DNA of 64,000 bases from positions 2,604,001-2,668,000 of the forward strand of contig NZ_CP151997.1 in NCBI RefSeq assembly GCF_038595005.1, given 5' to 3'. This document shows positions 18,899 through 26,780 of this stretch, in pieces. The stretch is from Chryseomicrobium sp. FSL W7-1435. GTDB taxonomy: Bacteria; Bacillota; Bacilli; Bacillales_A; Planococcaceae. Position 1 is the first letter of the stretch; every line of letters starts with the position of its first letter. The position numbers and the translations under genes were made by a program. The notes beneath the pieces were generated by a model, which did no database searches, had not been told where the DNA came from, and saw only the letters and a program-made list of their open reading frames with translations.

Positions 18899-19715
18899 TC
18901 CGTTAAAGAACTACAAAACCGCGATGGACAAGCATGTATTCACAGAAAGTCGGTTCACGAATGCAGAGCGTCAACAAGTCTTCACGAAGCGCATTGCGAA
19001 GAAACGAAAATCGCCCAAACAACTCGTGTGGCTCCCTGTGCTCGCATCGGCCATTGTTGTTTTGCTTATTCTGATAGTCGGGCCATTCACGAGTCCTGAG
19101 GAATCCGCACAACCGGTAGCCCCTCCACCTCCAGTTGTTCCTCCTGTTGAGGAAGTGGAAGAAGTGGTGGAACCTACGACTGAAGAAATCATTCAACAGT
19201 TCGAGGCGCCTTATAATGAAATTGGGATGATTTTATACAACTATAAATTACCTGTTCAAGGCCAAGTCGGCGGTGATTCTGGTACATATGAAAATGGATA
19301 TCAGTTTGATACCGTGACTGGATTTTTCCGCTCACGTAGTTATGCTTCTGGCGGAACGCCTCTTCCACCGACTGAAGGACAATTTATTGGGATGTTCATG
19401 GCGACCATCGATACTATTGTAATGGATCGAGATGCCAATACGACGTATTACGGTTCCACAGAATCACTTGAATCAAGTGGCGTGAAAATGAGACAGCATC
19501 AAATAAGTGAATATATACTTCCTCAGTTAAACCAATTACGCAATTACGAGCAGAGTGACGAAGCGCTAACTAGCTGGCTGGACGAAACAATTGCAAGGTA
19601 TCAGGCTGTTGTCAACAGTGCGACAATTGAAGAGTATAACGAAAACTTCGAAGTTTCGAATGCACGCATGGATCGTATGGTGGAAGTAATTCTTATTGCG
19701 CGTGAGCTTGAATAA
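18891..19715 (+). CDS. Membrane-anchored anti-sigma factor partner, first pair
   Basis: 275 residues: a short cytoplasmic N-terminus (DPLKNYKTAMDKHVFTESRFTNAERQQVFTKRI), one membrane helix (VWLPVLASAIVVLLILIVG), a Pro/Glu-rich linker (PVAPPPPVVPPVEEVEEVVEP) and an extracytoplasmic domain not recognised. The cytoplasmic motif FTNAERQQVF-(A)KR is the kind that binds the sigma factor. I chose TTG 18891 because AAGGTGGTGA lies just before it and the overlap with the sigma stop implies coupling. Expected to hold the sigma factor inactive until an envelope signal. Confidence 0.8.
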   Translation: MTDPLKNYKTAMDKHVFTESRFTNAERQQVFTKRIAKKRKSPKQLVWLPVLASAIVVLLILIVGPFTSPEESAQPVAPPPPVVPPVEEVEEVVEPTTEEIIQQFEAPYNEIGMILYNYKLPVQGQVGGDSGTYENGYQFDTVTGFFRSRSYASGGTPLPPTEGQFIGMFMATIDTIVMDRDANTTYYGSTESLESSGVKMRQHQISEYILPQLNQLRNYEQSDEALTSWLDETIARYQAVVNSATIEEYNENFEVSNARMDRMVEVILIARELE

Positions 19716-19815
19716 AAGTTAGTATTTACAGAATTCTCCTCTATGTATAAGATGGAAATAGTAGGAATATTGGTTAAAAAAGGTTTTCATCCTATCCACT
19801 AAAGGGGACTGGCAA

Positions 19816-20004
19816 ATGAACACGCACGCCATCAAATGGGTATTCGCAGCAATCTTTATTCTTTCTTGTGTCAGCTTGATCATCATCTACTTTTCCGAAT
19901 ACACAGCGGAGAATTTATCCGCACGCGCTTTACCAGTAGCCATCTTTGCTGGACTATTGGCGATAGCGACAGCAATTGCTTTCCGTAAACCACGAACAGC
20001 GTAG
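19816..20004 (+). CDS. Two-helix small membrane protein
   Basis: 62 residues with two hydrophobic helices (VFAAIFILSCVSLIIIYFS and VAIFAGLLAIATAIAF) and a basic C-terminal tail. AAAGGGGA is upstream of the ATG. No recognised domain. It lies between the two sigma/anti-sigma operons and has its own terminator. Confidence 0.75.
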   Translation: MNTHAIKWVFAAIFILSCVSLIIIYFSEYTAENLSARALPVAIFAGLLAIATAIAFRKPRTA

Positions 20005-20015
20005 ATTCACACGAG

Positions 20016-20048
20016 CGGCCTCCTTCATTTGCGAGGCCGTTTTTTTTT
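20016..20048 (+). terminator. Terminator before the second sigma operon
   Basis: CGGCCTC / GAGGCCG stem with a 10-nt loop and nine T residues, 11 nt after the stop codon of the small membrane gene. Confidence 0.92.
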
Positions 20049-20066
20049 ATAAAACTTTGGCGAAGT

Positions 20067-20096
20067 TGAAAGTATTTCTGCTTCTCAATCGTTATA
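20067..20096 (+). promoter_or_regulatory. ECF-type promoter of the second sigma gene
   Basis: TGAAAG (20067-20072), 17-nt spacer, CGTTATA (20090-20096), close to the TGAAAC-N16-CGT pattern of Bacillus ECF promoters. It lies about 20 nt before the start codon and shares TCAATCGTT with the first sigma promoter. Confidence 0.65.
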
Positions 20097-20116
20097 TATG
20101 TAAAGAGGTGGAATTC

Positions 20117-20668
20117 ATGGAAGAACTGAGGCAAACGAAAGAAGCGACCCATCAGCAACATCTATGGCATGATGACCTGATGGATACATATGGCTTAGAG
20201 ATGACAAAGCTAGCTTACACCTATGTGAAGAACTGGTCGACCGCTCAAGACATCGTACAAGATGTGTTCGTCAAAGCGTATCATAACTATTCAAAGCGTG
20301 AAAAATTGCATTCCGTGCGAGGCTGGTTGATTCGCCTGACGATCAATCAATCGAAAGATTATTTGAAGTCTTCCTGGTTTCGCCGTGTGACTGGACTTGA
20401 TTCCAAACACTCGACTGAGACAACTCAATCGGCGGAAGATACGCTCACGACGAATTCTTCCAACGCGCAGCTCAGCCAAGCTGTTTTGGCGCTGAAGCAA
20501 GATTATCGTGAAGTAATTTTCCTCTATTATTATGAGGAGTTGACCGTTCGGGAAATGAGCGAAGTACTGAAAGTAAAAGAAGCCACCCTCCATACACGGT
20601 TGCGCCGAGCAAAAATGGAACTACACCACCAGTTGAAAGGAGAGGATTTCGTATGGGGAACGAATTAA
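20117..20668 (+). CDS. ECF RNA polymerase sigma factor, second pair
   Basis: 183 residues. Region 2 MDTYGLEMTKLAYTYVKNWSTAQDIVQDVFVKAYHNY and RGWLIRLTINQSKDYLKSSWFRRV; region 4 LKQDYREVIFLYYYEELTVREMSEVLKVKEATLHTRLRRAK. Paralogous to the factor at 18353. The start is ATG 20117, with AGAGGTGG 5 nt before it; the open frame extends upstream to 19976 without support. It overlaps its partner gene by 16 bp. Confidence 0.93.
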   Translation: MEELRQTKEATHQQHLWHDDLMDTYGLEMTKLAYTYVKNWSTAQDIVQDVFVKAYHNYSKREKLHSVRGWLIRLTINQSKDYLKSSWFRRVTGLDSKHSTETTQSAEDTLTTNSSNAQLSQAVLALKQDYREVIFLYYYEELTVREMSEVLKVKEATLHTRLRRAKMELHHQLKGEDFVWGTN

Positions 20669-21570
20669 ACAACCTTAAAGAAGCTATGGATGAAACAGTT
20701 TTCGAACAGGCTAAATTTGATTCCACTTCCAAGCAAGCCGTTCGGGAAGTTCTTTATTCTCGTAAGGAAAAACCCTTCTCCGCTTTCGCTGTTGTGGCTG
20801 CCGCTACACTCGTACTGGCGATTCTTTTAGGCACAACTACTTGGTTGCAGGCAACTCTCACATCCGAACAAGCGACAGTTCCGGAAGAGGAAACCGCTGC
20901 TTCTACCTTAGAAGAAGCGCACATTCTCGAAGGCATGATTTTCCGTGGACATACGAATTCAGGCGACTCGTTCCACTTCATCGATGGAAATCTGGTCATT
21001 GTGACTGATCCTACAATGAGCGCTGTTCGTCCGTGGATCAATCCAGAAGACATGGCGACAGAAGGAGTATCAGAAGTTACCTATACAGATATTGATGTAG
21101 AACGGGACGAGTCACTATTTGTCATTTACAGTGCAGGAGAATTAATTTTTGAGCTCATTCAAACGGGACCACGACTGTATGAGGATAGCGAGGGCAATGT
21201 GTTTAGCACGGATCAGTATATCGAGGAAGCAGAGTTTTTAGTAGCCCGTGTAGAGGATTTTGAGTATGGATTTCAAATTGACGGTGGCCAGATTTTTGGA
21301 AACAATGCAAAAGGAATCATCATTTACATGGGGAATTTGGGAATGCGCGATGGGAATCTATCTGTACTAGATGAGTTCTTGCTTGAACAAGGATATAACA
21401 GTACAGATTCCATTTATTTAGAGTTTCCAAAAGCTCAAATCACTGTAGAAAACACCAAATACTTTATTCAATTAAATGACGAAGACTCATTAGAGTTTGA
21501 AAAGGTCGGAAAGCGTATCATCAAAGATGCGAATGGTCGAGAGTATTATTTAAATCAAATGCCGGAGTGA
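20653..21570 (+). CDS. Membrane-anchored anti-sigma factor partner, second pair
   Basis: 305 residues. Same layout as the first partner: cytoplasmic N-terminus with NLKEAMDETVFEQAKFDSTSKQAVREVL (compare KNYKTAMDKHVFTESRFTNAERQQVF), one membrane helix (FSAFAVVAAATLVLAILLG) and a large extracytoplasmic domain of a different sequence. The conserved cytoplasmic segment and divergent sensor suggest that duplication was followed by a sensor swap. GAAAGGAGAGG upstream of ATG 20653. Confidence 0.82.
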   Translation: MGNELNNLKEAMDETVFEQAKFDSTSKQAVREVLYSRKEKPFSAFAVVAAATLVLAILLGTTTWLQATLTSEQATVPEEETAASTLEEAHILEGMIFRGHTNSGDSFHFIDGNLVIVTDPTMSAVRPWINPEDMATEGVSEVTYTDIDVERDESLFVIYSAGELIFELIQTGPRLYEDSEGNVFSTDQYIEEAEFLVARVEDFEYGFQIDGGQIFGNNAKGIIIYMGNLGMRDGNLSVLDEFLLEQGYNSTDSIYLEFPKAQITVENTKYFIQLNDEDSLEFEKVGKRIIKDANGREYYLNQMPE

Positions 21571-21574
21571 AAAA

Positions 21575-21636
21575 AGCTCCCAGGTAAGATTTCATAAGTG
21601 AAGTTACCTACTTCATTGAAATCTTTTCTGGGAGTG
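21575..21636 (+). repeat. Short copy of the GCTCCCAG palindromic repeat, acting as terminator
   Basis: AGCTCCCAG...AAGATTTCA pairs with TTGAAATCTT...CTGGGAG, a ~62-nt hairpin directly after the anti-sigma stop. The ends match the copy at 22221-22327, but the central GAGATAACCCC segment is absent. T-rich tail supports terminator use. Confidence 0.7.
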
Positions 21637-21707
21637 TTTTGTTAGTAGTTGAAACCCTCGTTCTAACGGAACGTATATACATTATAACCAACAACAAGGG
21701 GGATACT

Positions 21708-22217
21708 ATGCAACTTTCAAGATGGACATTATATCAAATTATTACCGTTAGCTTTCTATTAGCTGCAGGTTATGCACTCAGTTACTACCGCGAGGATATA
21801 TCGAATCAGATTGTGAATAATGTACCCATCACCTTAATAATATCTCTCTCAATTATTTTTGGAGCAGTTGCTTGCACAAGTTTATTATTTTATTTTCAAA
21901 CTAAAAAAAGCTCTACCTTCTTAATTCATCCGTTATGGAAGAAAATGCACGTACTTGTTGGCATCAACATACTAGTTTCGATGATCCTTTTAATTATCCT
22001 GTCTGTTTTCAGCCCGATGTTTGAAATAGTGGAGCGCAGACCATGGATACTATCTTTATTGGGGTATTATTTCCTCTTTAATTTTAATTTGTTTATTTTA
22101 TGTGTTCTCCATAGATTCGGAAACACTAAAAGCTCTCCAGAGAAAAAAGTAGAGTACGGTTTTTTTGGGACTTTACTTTCAGCTCTTATCATTCTCTTCT
22201 TACTCCCATCATTTTAA
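21708..22217 (+). CDS. Four-helix membrane protein, unknown function
   Basis: 169 residues with four hydrophobic helices (about 10-28, 43-64, 82-103, 115-135) and another near the C-terminus. No recognised motif. The start ATG 21708 has AAGGGGG upstream; an in-frame extension to 21639 lacks one. Flanked on both sides by members of the palindromic repeat family, the downstream one probably providing its terminator. Confidence 0.7.
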   Translation: MQLSRWTLYQIITVSFLLAAGYALSYYREDISNQIVNNVPITLIISLSIIFGAVACTSLLFYFQTKKSSTFLIHPLWKKMHVLVGINILVSMILLIILSVFSPMFEIVERRPWILSLLGYYFLFNFNLFILCVLHRFGNTKSSPEKKVEYGFFGTLLSALIILFLLPSF

Positions 22218-22220
22218 AAA

Positions 22221-22327
22221 AGCTCCCAGCGAATATTTCATAAGTGAAGTTAGCTTAATTAGTGAGATAACCCCTGGGGTTGTCTCATTTTTTAAGTACA
22301 CCCTTCTTTGAAATATTCACTGGGAGC
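22221..22327. repeat. Dispersed palindromic repeat, full copy 1
   Basis: About 107 nt: outer arms AGCTCCCAGCGAATATTTC and GAAATATTCACTGGGAGCT, and an inner palindrome GAGATAACCCCTGGGGTTGTCTC (22264-22286). Nested symmetry gives a long hairpin on both strands. Lies between convergent genes and may serve both as terminator. Confidence 0.8.
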
Positions 22328-22332
22328 TTCTA

Positions 22333-22710
22333 TTATTCTAGAGAGCTTTTCAAAAACGCTTCCACTTCCTCATTCACTTCAATCACACGAATCACTTCGA
22401 ACTTCTCTAACCCCGGAGATGTTTCAATCAAGAGAGGTTGCAATCGACCAGTTAGCTCAACATACGTGAGCTGCTTGATTTTACTAGGGTTATTCGAATC
22501 ATAAATATTTCGAATTTCCTCAGCCGTTTTGCCGGTGCTAGTTAGGAAAATTTCGTCATCCAAAGATGCTAGATTTTCTTCATTCAGTAACCAACTATGT
22601 AATTCTAAAGAATTGCTAGGGTATGTAAATACCTGCATGGATACTACTGCAATCAATGCAATTGCTAAAATAATGCTTAAAATTTTGTATTGAGCTTCTT
22701 TACTTTTCAT
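22333..22710 (-). CDS. Membrane-anchored hypothetical protein
   Basis: 125 residues: basic N-terminus, one helix (ILSIILAIALIAVVSMQVF) and a soluble extracytoplasmic part. No recognised domain. Encoded just downstream of another hypothetical with the same layout (20-nt gap), so the two are probably an operon. Confidence 0.68.
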   Translation of the reverse strand: MKSKEAQYKILSIILAIALIAVVSMQVFTYPSNSLELHSWLLNEENLASLDDEIFLTSTGKTAEEIRNIYDSNNPSKIKQLTYVELTGRLQPLLIETSPGLEKFEVIRVIEVNEEVEAFLKSSLE

Positions 22711-22730
22711 CGTTTTACTTATGCCCCCTA

Positions 22731-23213
22731 CTATTCACCCAGCGTAATTTTTAGTTCTTGTTCTCCCTGTCCTTCCTCTTTCCAAAGGATAGTTGTAGTC
22801 AGCTTTGATAAAATTTGGCGCATTTCTTCTTCGTCCACTCTACTTGTATTCGACAACCCTATATATTCTGAACTACTCGCAAGTTGATTTGTAAACGTTA
22901 TATGGTCCACACTTTTCATCTCTATACGACCTATTTCGTCGGAACCAAGGTTTGATGACTCTGTATACATAATGAGTTCTCGAACTTTAACCTCGCCTCT
23001 ACTAAACAGGAATTGATCAAGCTGCCAATCCTCTTTCCCTTTTTTAGTGACTTCATACTTCAGCACCCAAGGCCCACTCGTAACTGAATTTGTGAGCTTA
23101 TAAGACTGAGAGGAAGCAATAGAGTTAGTGGTGACTATAAACACAATTAAAAGAACTGGTAGCAACACAAAAACATATTTTACTTTCTTCAAGTGGTTTT
23201 TCCTCCCCTTCAC
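22731..23213 (-). CDS. Membrane-anchored hypothetical protein
   Basis: 160 residues: signal-anchor (YVFVLLPVLLIVFIVTTNSIA) then an extracytoplasmic domain of alternating strands (SGPWVLKYEVTKKGKEDWQLDQFLFSRGEVKV...EEGQGEQELKITLGE). Not recognised. Upstream member of a likely two-gene operon. Confidence 0.68.
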   Translation of the reverse strand: MKGRKNHLKKVKYVFVLLPVLLIVFIVTTNSIASSQSYKLTNSVTSGPWVLKYEVTKKGKEDWQLDQFLFSRGEVKVRELIMYTESSNLGSDEIGRIEMKSVDHITFTNQLASSSEYIGLSNTSRVDEEEMRQILSKLTTTILWKEEGQGEQELKITLGE

Positions 23214-23294
23214 TAATTCTTATCGAATAAATCCCATCTCTACTCTTATTCTAGAAAAAGTCTCAAAATCCTTTTATCCCCAATCATAAATATT

Positions 23295-23395
23295 GCCAGG
23301 AGTTTTCTCATTACAAGAATTAACTTAGTTATGAGATAACCCCAGGGGTTGTCTCTTTTAAAAGTGTACTCTTCATTGAAATAACCCCTAGGAGC
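23295..23395. repeat. Dispersed palindromic repeat, full copy 2
   Basis: Same plan as 22221-22327 with more divergence: outer arms GCCAGGAGTTTTCTCA / TGAAATAACCCCTAGGAGC and inner palindrome GAGATAACCCCAGGGGTTGTCTC (23333-23355). It lies in the divergent promoter region between the minus-strand hypothetical and the DUF2207 gene, so it is not simply a terminator. Confidence 0.78.
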
Positions 23396-23466
23396 ATTCT
23401 TATATCCTTCTTTACCCGAAACTTTTTTTCAGCTTATTCGTAAATAAAGGGAAGAGGTGATAACAA

Positions 23467-25140
23467 ATGACAAAAAAGCTACTCCTTCCAATCTTATTCG
23501 TGCTACTCATGACGGGGGTTTTCCCCCTTCAGGCCTTTGCGATTGATTTCGAAATTGACACAGTATTGATTGATGTACAGTTAGAAGAAGATGGGACTGC
23601 ACAAGTCACGGAAAGCTTCACCTATACATTTGAAGACGATTTTAACGGAATTACGCGATTCTTAATTGCTAAAGAAGGAACATCGATTGAGGATTTTGCG
23701 GCTTCCGAAAATGGAAATGCATTACGCACTGAACTAGAAGACGGGGAATTCCGGATTTACCGTGAAGGCGAAGATGGCGAGACGATCACAGTTGATTTGT
23801 CTTACACCATTCAGAATGCTGTAGAGAAATTCGAGGACGGCGCACAATTTTATTATCCGTTCTTCGACGACAGCAATGAGTCTGCTTACCAAGACATGAC
23901 GATTGTTGTCACTCCCCCTCAAACGTCCGCTAATACAGAAGCGCTCGGCTATGGCGAAGCGTATGATTCTGAGCGAATTGGCAGTGACGGCAGTGTACGG
24001 TTTGAAATAGGAACTGTGCGCGAAGGCCGAACTGGAGACATCCGTGCAATTTTTGATGTGGAATTGTTTCCAGGCGTTGCAGCCCAAAATGGAACCGTGC
24101 GTGACGACTTAGCCGCTGACCGAACGAAACTTGAAGAAGACGCGGCAGCATTTGCGGCGAACCAACAGACTGCTCGTTCAGTTGGTATCCCTATTATTGC
24201 TGGTGCGGGAACGATTTTATTGATTGGTATCTTTTTTGCTTGGTTCTCAGCATACAATCGAAAGCGTGCAGCTAGAAGTGAAGCGAACGGCTTTTTCGTT
24301 CCAAAAGAAACACTGAGCATACCGGGAACTCTGTATTTCACGAACTCACCATTCCTCTCTCCACATGTTACAGCTGCTGCAATTCTAGACCTTGTTCGAA
24401 AAGGAAACCTGAAGCAACTGTCTGACGATGCGTTTGAACTCGGGAACCGTGCGACGGACTTTGAACACGAGACAACCCTCCTCACGCTTGTTGTTGACCG
24501 GATCGGGGATGGAAACGGCTTTACCCTGACTCAAGTAAAAGAGTTTACGGAAAAGACGATTTATCATGCAGAGTACAACGAAGCAATTGCAAAGTGGAAC
24601 AAGGGGGTTCGTGCAGAAGTCATGGCTCATGATTTCTATGAAAAACGCCCAATGGTTCGCTGGATTGCTGGCGCTCTTTCCATATTATTTGTGGGAATAG
24701 CGGTCTACACTGGCATCTACGAGGTCTATCCATGGATGGCTGCTTCCATCTTCTTAGCGGTATCGGCACTCGGTTTTGCGCTGTTCTATTCACCGATTTC
24801 CCAGCAAGGACATTTAATCCGCGGGGAATGGCGTGCGTTGAAGAAATCTCTGCCGGAAGTGACAGAAGACGAATGGAAAGCATTGACGGAAGACGAGCGA
24901 AAACGTGCTTACGCGTATTTGCTAGGAAGTGATTCAAAGACAGCTGAGAAAAAAGCGGTGGCCTTCACGACGGCAAGTTCAGCGAATCAGGACACTAATT
25001 TTGTGATGAACCCTGTATTCTTGACGACCATCTTTGTTGCGGCCAACACGTCGACTAGCGCAAGTGCTAGCGGCAGTTCCGTCAGCACTGGCGGTGGCGG
25101 AGGAGTTGGTGGTGGCGGCGGTGGCTCGGGGGCCTTTTAA
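23467..25140 (+). CDS. DUF2207 domain membrane protein with glycine-rich tail
   Basis: 557 residues. Signal peptide (LLLPILFVLLMTGVFPLQAFA), an extracytoplasmic DUF2207 domain (about 25-235, with VQLEEDGTAQVTESFTYTFEDDFNGITRFL), a helix (GIPIIAGAGTILLIGIFFAWF), a cytoplasmic region, two more helices (about 400-440), and a C-terminus ending in runs of Gly (GGGGGVGGGGGGSGAF). This is the standard family layout; function is unknown. GAAGAGGTGATAACAA precedes the ATG. Downstream lie large hairpin repeats rather than another gene. Confidence 0.92.
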   Translation: MTKKLLLPILFVLLMTGVFPLQAFAIDFEIDTVLIDVQLEEDGTAQVTESFTYTFEDDFNGITRFLIAKEGTSIEDFAASENGNALRTELEDGEFRIYREGEDGETITVDLSYTIQNAVEKFEDGAQFYYPFFDDSNESAYQDMTIVVTPPQTSANTEALGYGEAYDSERIGSDGSVRFEIGTVREGRTGDIRAIFDVELFPGVAAQNGTVRDDLAADRTKLEEDAAAFAANQQTARSVGIPIIAGAGTILLIGIFFAWFSAYNRKRAARSEANGFFVPKETLSIPGTLYFTNSPFLSPHVTAAAILDLVRKGNLKQLSDDAFELGNRATDFEHETTLLTLVVDRIGDGNGFTLTQVKEFTEKTIYHAEYNEAIAKWNKGVRAEVMAHDFYEKRPMVRWIAGALSILFVGIAVYTGIYEVYPWMAASIFLAVSALGFALFYSPISQQGHLIRGEWRALKKSLPEVTEDEWKALTEDERKRAYAYLLGSDSKTAEKKAVAFTTASSANQDTNFVMNPVFLTTIFVAANTSTSASASGSSVSTGGGGGVGGGGGGSGAF

Positions 25141-25147
25141 GATGTGG

Positions 25148-25247
25148 AAGGCGTTCGACCAGAAATGCTTCGGGAATCAAGCGTGCCCCTAGAGACTCTT
25201 TTTGTCTCTAGGGGTGCGATTGATTTTCGAATGTATTTCTAACGCCT
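25148..25247 (+). repeat. Long hairpin repeat unit 1
   Basis: About 100 nt that folds on itself: arms AGGCGTT...AGAAAT...GAATCA...GTGCCCCTAGAGAC and GTCTCTAGGGGTGCGATTGATT...ATTTCTAACGCCT, loop TCTTTTT. Preceded by GATGTGGA at 25141 and followed by CTCGATTTC, which recur around unit 2. The closest 19 bp of the stem are almost perfect. It starts 8 nt after the DUF2207 stop codon. Confidence 0.8.
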
Positions 25248-25273
25248 GCAACTCGATTTCGATAAGATGTGGA

Positions 25274-25374
25274 GAACGCCACTCTAGAAATTCCGAGGAA
25301 ATCAGACGTACCCGTGAAGGCGCTTTTCAGCCTTTGCGGGTGCGGCTGATTCCGCAGCGTATTTCTGGCGTTCG
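25274..25374 (+). repeat. Long hairpin repeat unit 2
   Basis: Second ~100-nt hairpin, 125 nt downstream of the first: arms GAACGCCA...TAGAAAT...GGAAATCAGACGTACCCGTGAAGGC and GCCTTTGCGGGTGCGGCTGATTCC...ATTTCTGGCGTTC. The boundaries match unit 1 (GATGTGGAG before, AACTCGATTTC after), whereas the loop-proximal arms differ but keep pairing. A third GATGTGGAG at 25392 starts a truncated unit. Confidence 0.8.
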
Positions 25375-25426
25375 GAACTCGATTTCATTTAGATGTGGAG
25401 CCGACTGTTCAGAAATTGAGCGGGCG

Positions 25427-25510
25427 TTCTGGAGCAAGTATCGTGTTTTCTTAGACAAGTAACTCGATTTCTAGAACAAGTAGCGCCTTTTCTAGAGCAA
25501 GTAAACTGAT
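25427..25510 (+). repeat. 21-nt tandem repeat, four copies
   Basis: Four consecutive 21-nt units of the form TTCTAGA(A/G)CAAGTANC(N)CNTT, at 25427, 25448, 25469 and 25490. A frame reading L-E-Q-V-x-x-F per unit is open (LEQVSCFLRQVTRFLEQVAP...) but has no start codon and is closed upstream by TGA at 25417, so I do not call it coding. Confidence 0.85.
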
Positions 25511-25566
25511 TTGTACATCCGAAGTCGTTTTATGGAAACTAACTCAGCCCCAACCCCAAATGTCTC

Positions 25567-25640
25567 AAGCCCTTCCTAGCAAGGGCTTAGGTATCCTAAA
25601 AAATCATAAAGCCCCTCAGGACTCATTTCCTGAGGGGCTT
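25567..25640. terminator. Convergent terminators between DUF2207 and GTPase genes
   Basis: Two hairpins: AAGCCCTT / AAGGGCTT (25567-25588) and AAGCCCCTCAGG / CCTGAGGGGCTT (25609-25640). The second is a 12-bp perfect stem followed by TTC on the plus strand and preceded by an A-rich tract that gives T residues on the minus strand, so it can stop transcription from both sides. Confidence 0.82.
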
Positions 25641-25679
25641 CTTCATGGACACCATCACTCTTCACAAGATGGGTATGTC

Positions 25680-26672
25680 TTATGCGTTTGAATCTTTGTC
25701 TTTAAAGTTGCTTGCAAAGTTCTTCAAGAACTCCACATTCAATTCGATATCGTTTTCGTAAGCATACTTGATTCCGTAACCAAGCGCGAGCGTCAGAGAA
25801 GCGGCGACGCCTCCTCCGATTGCAGATCCTGCACCTGGCACGACCTTGACCGCTTGGCGGAAGATGCTCTTTCCGATGTTCCCAGTTAATGTAGCAATCG
25901 CAAGTTCTCGTGCGCGTTCTTTCGAAATTGGCTTGTCATATAACGTAGCGAGACGCACCATCAATCCCACCTGCACTCCTGTTAGCGGAACAATGTCAGC
26001 GCCTGGTAGTGGAACAGCTCCAATGAGCCCGGCTGAGGTGGAGGCTGCGATGATCCATCTATTTGCGACTCCGGATTTTGCTTTTAATTCTTTCGCGAAG
26101 AGTAGGTCCTTTTTTTTCGTCTGCAAAATATCCAAGATGGCATCTCGCAACTGCTGCATATTCTCTCCTGTACGAGACGAAATAGGTACGACTTTGAACT
26201 CATTGTTCGTGTTAGTTTTGATGTACTGGACAAGACTCGGAATGTCATCGGCAGCGTCAATTTTATTCAACACAAGAATAATTTCCTTGTTCGTCTTCTT
26301 AACGTCTTGAAGGGCCTTCTTTTCCCCATCTGACAAAACAGTTCCTGCAGCGTTCAAGAAGAACAACACGACGTCTGCCTCTTTATAGTATTTCAGCGTC
26401 TCTTCGGAATTACTCTTGTTGATATCATCAAGCCCAGGCGTGTCCGCAAACACAATTTTGTCTTTGTAAATGTAGCGCTTGATAGCTGTCGTCTCACCAG
26501 GGCGGGCACCGACTGATGCCACCTCTTCCCCCATGATTTGATTCACAGTAGACGATTTTCCTGCATTGACATCCCCAATGAGAACAAAGAGAATTTCGCT
26601 ATCGAGTTGTGCATTAACTTCACGTACCTCTTTTTCATATAAATCATTAAATTCTTGTTCATTGAATTGCAT
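25680..26672 (-). CDS. P-loop GTPase with C-terminal DUF697-like helices
   Basis: 330 residues. Era/dynamin-like G domain: G1 GDVNAGKSS (about 30-38), G2 region PGETT, G3 DTPGLDD, G4 NKID, and SSRTGEN (G5-like). The C-terminal part (RWIIAASTSAGLIGAVPLPGADIVPLTGVQVGLMVRLA ... VVPGAGSAIGGGVAASLTLALGYGIKYAYE) matches the YcjF/DUF697 type membrane-associating helices. Probably a membrane-linked GTPase; substrate unknown. ATG 26672 has GGAGGAG 9 nt upstream; the frame extends further without one. Confidence 0.85.
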   Translation of the reverse strand: MQFNEQEFNDLYEKEVREVNAQLDSEILFVLIGDVNAGKSSTVNQIMGEEVASVGARPGETTAIKRYIYKDKIVFADTPGLDDINKSNSEETLKYYKEADVVLFFLNAAGTVLSDGEKKALQDVKKTNKEIILVLNKIDAADDIPSLVQYIKTNTNNEFKVVPISSRTGENMQQLRDAILDILQTKKKDLLFAKELKAKSGVANRWIIAASTSAGLIGAVPLPGADIVPLTGVQVGLMVRLATLYDKPISKERARELAIATLTGNIGKSIFRQAVKVVPGAGSAIGGGVAASLTLALGYGIKYAYENDIELNVEFLKNFASNFKDKDSNA

Positions 26673-26780
26673 ACTTTCACTCCTCCACGTAAACGTTCTT
26701 CCCTTATTTACGTATGAGACTTGAAAAAGTTTCCTAGAGCAGTTGGTGACAGGTGTATGGGATATCTGCGGCAGCACTTT

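Noticed and set aside
22280-22504. A 74-codon plus-strand frame
   Set aside because: It starts inside a palindromic repeat and runs antisense to a better-supported minus-strand gene.
25202-25462. An 86-codon open frame through the hairpin repeats
   Set aside because: It runs through palindromic and tandem repeats, has no ribosome binding site and its sequence simply reflects the repeat units.
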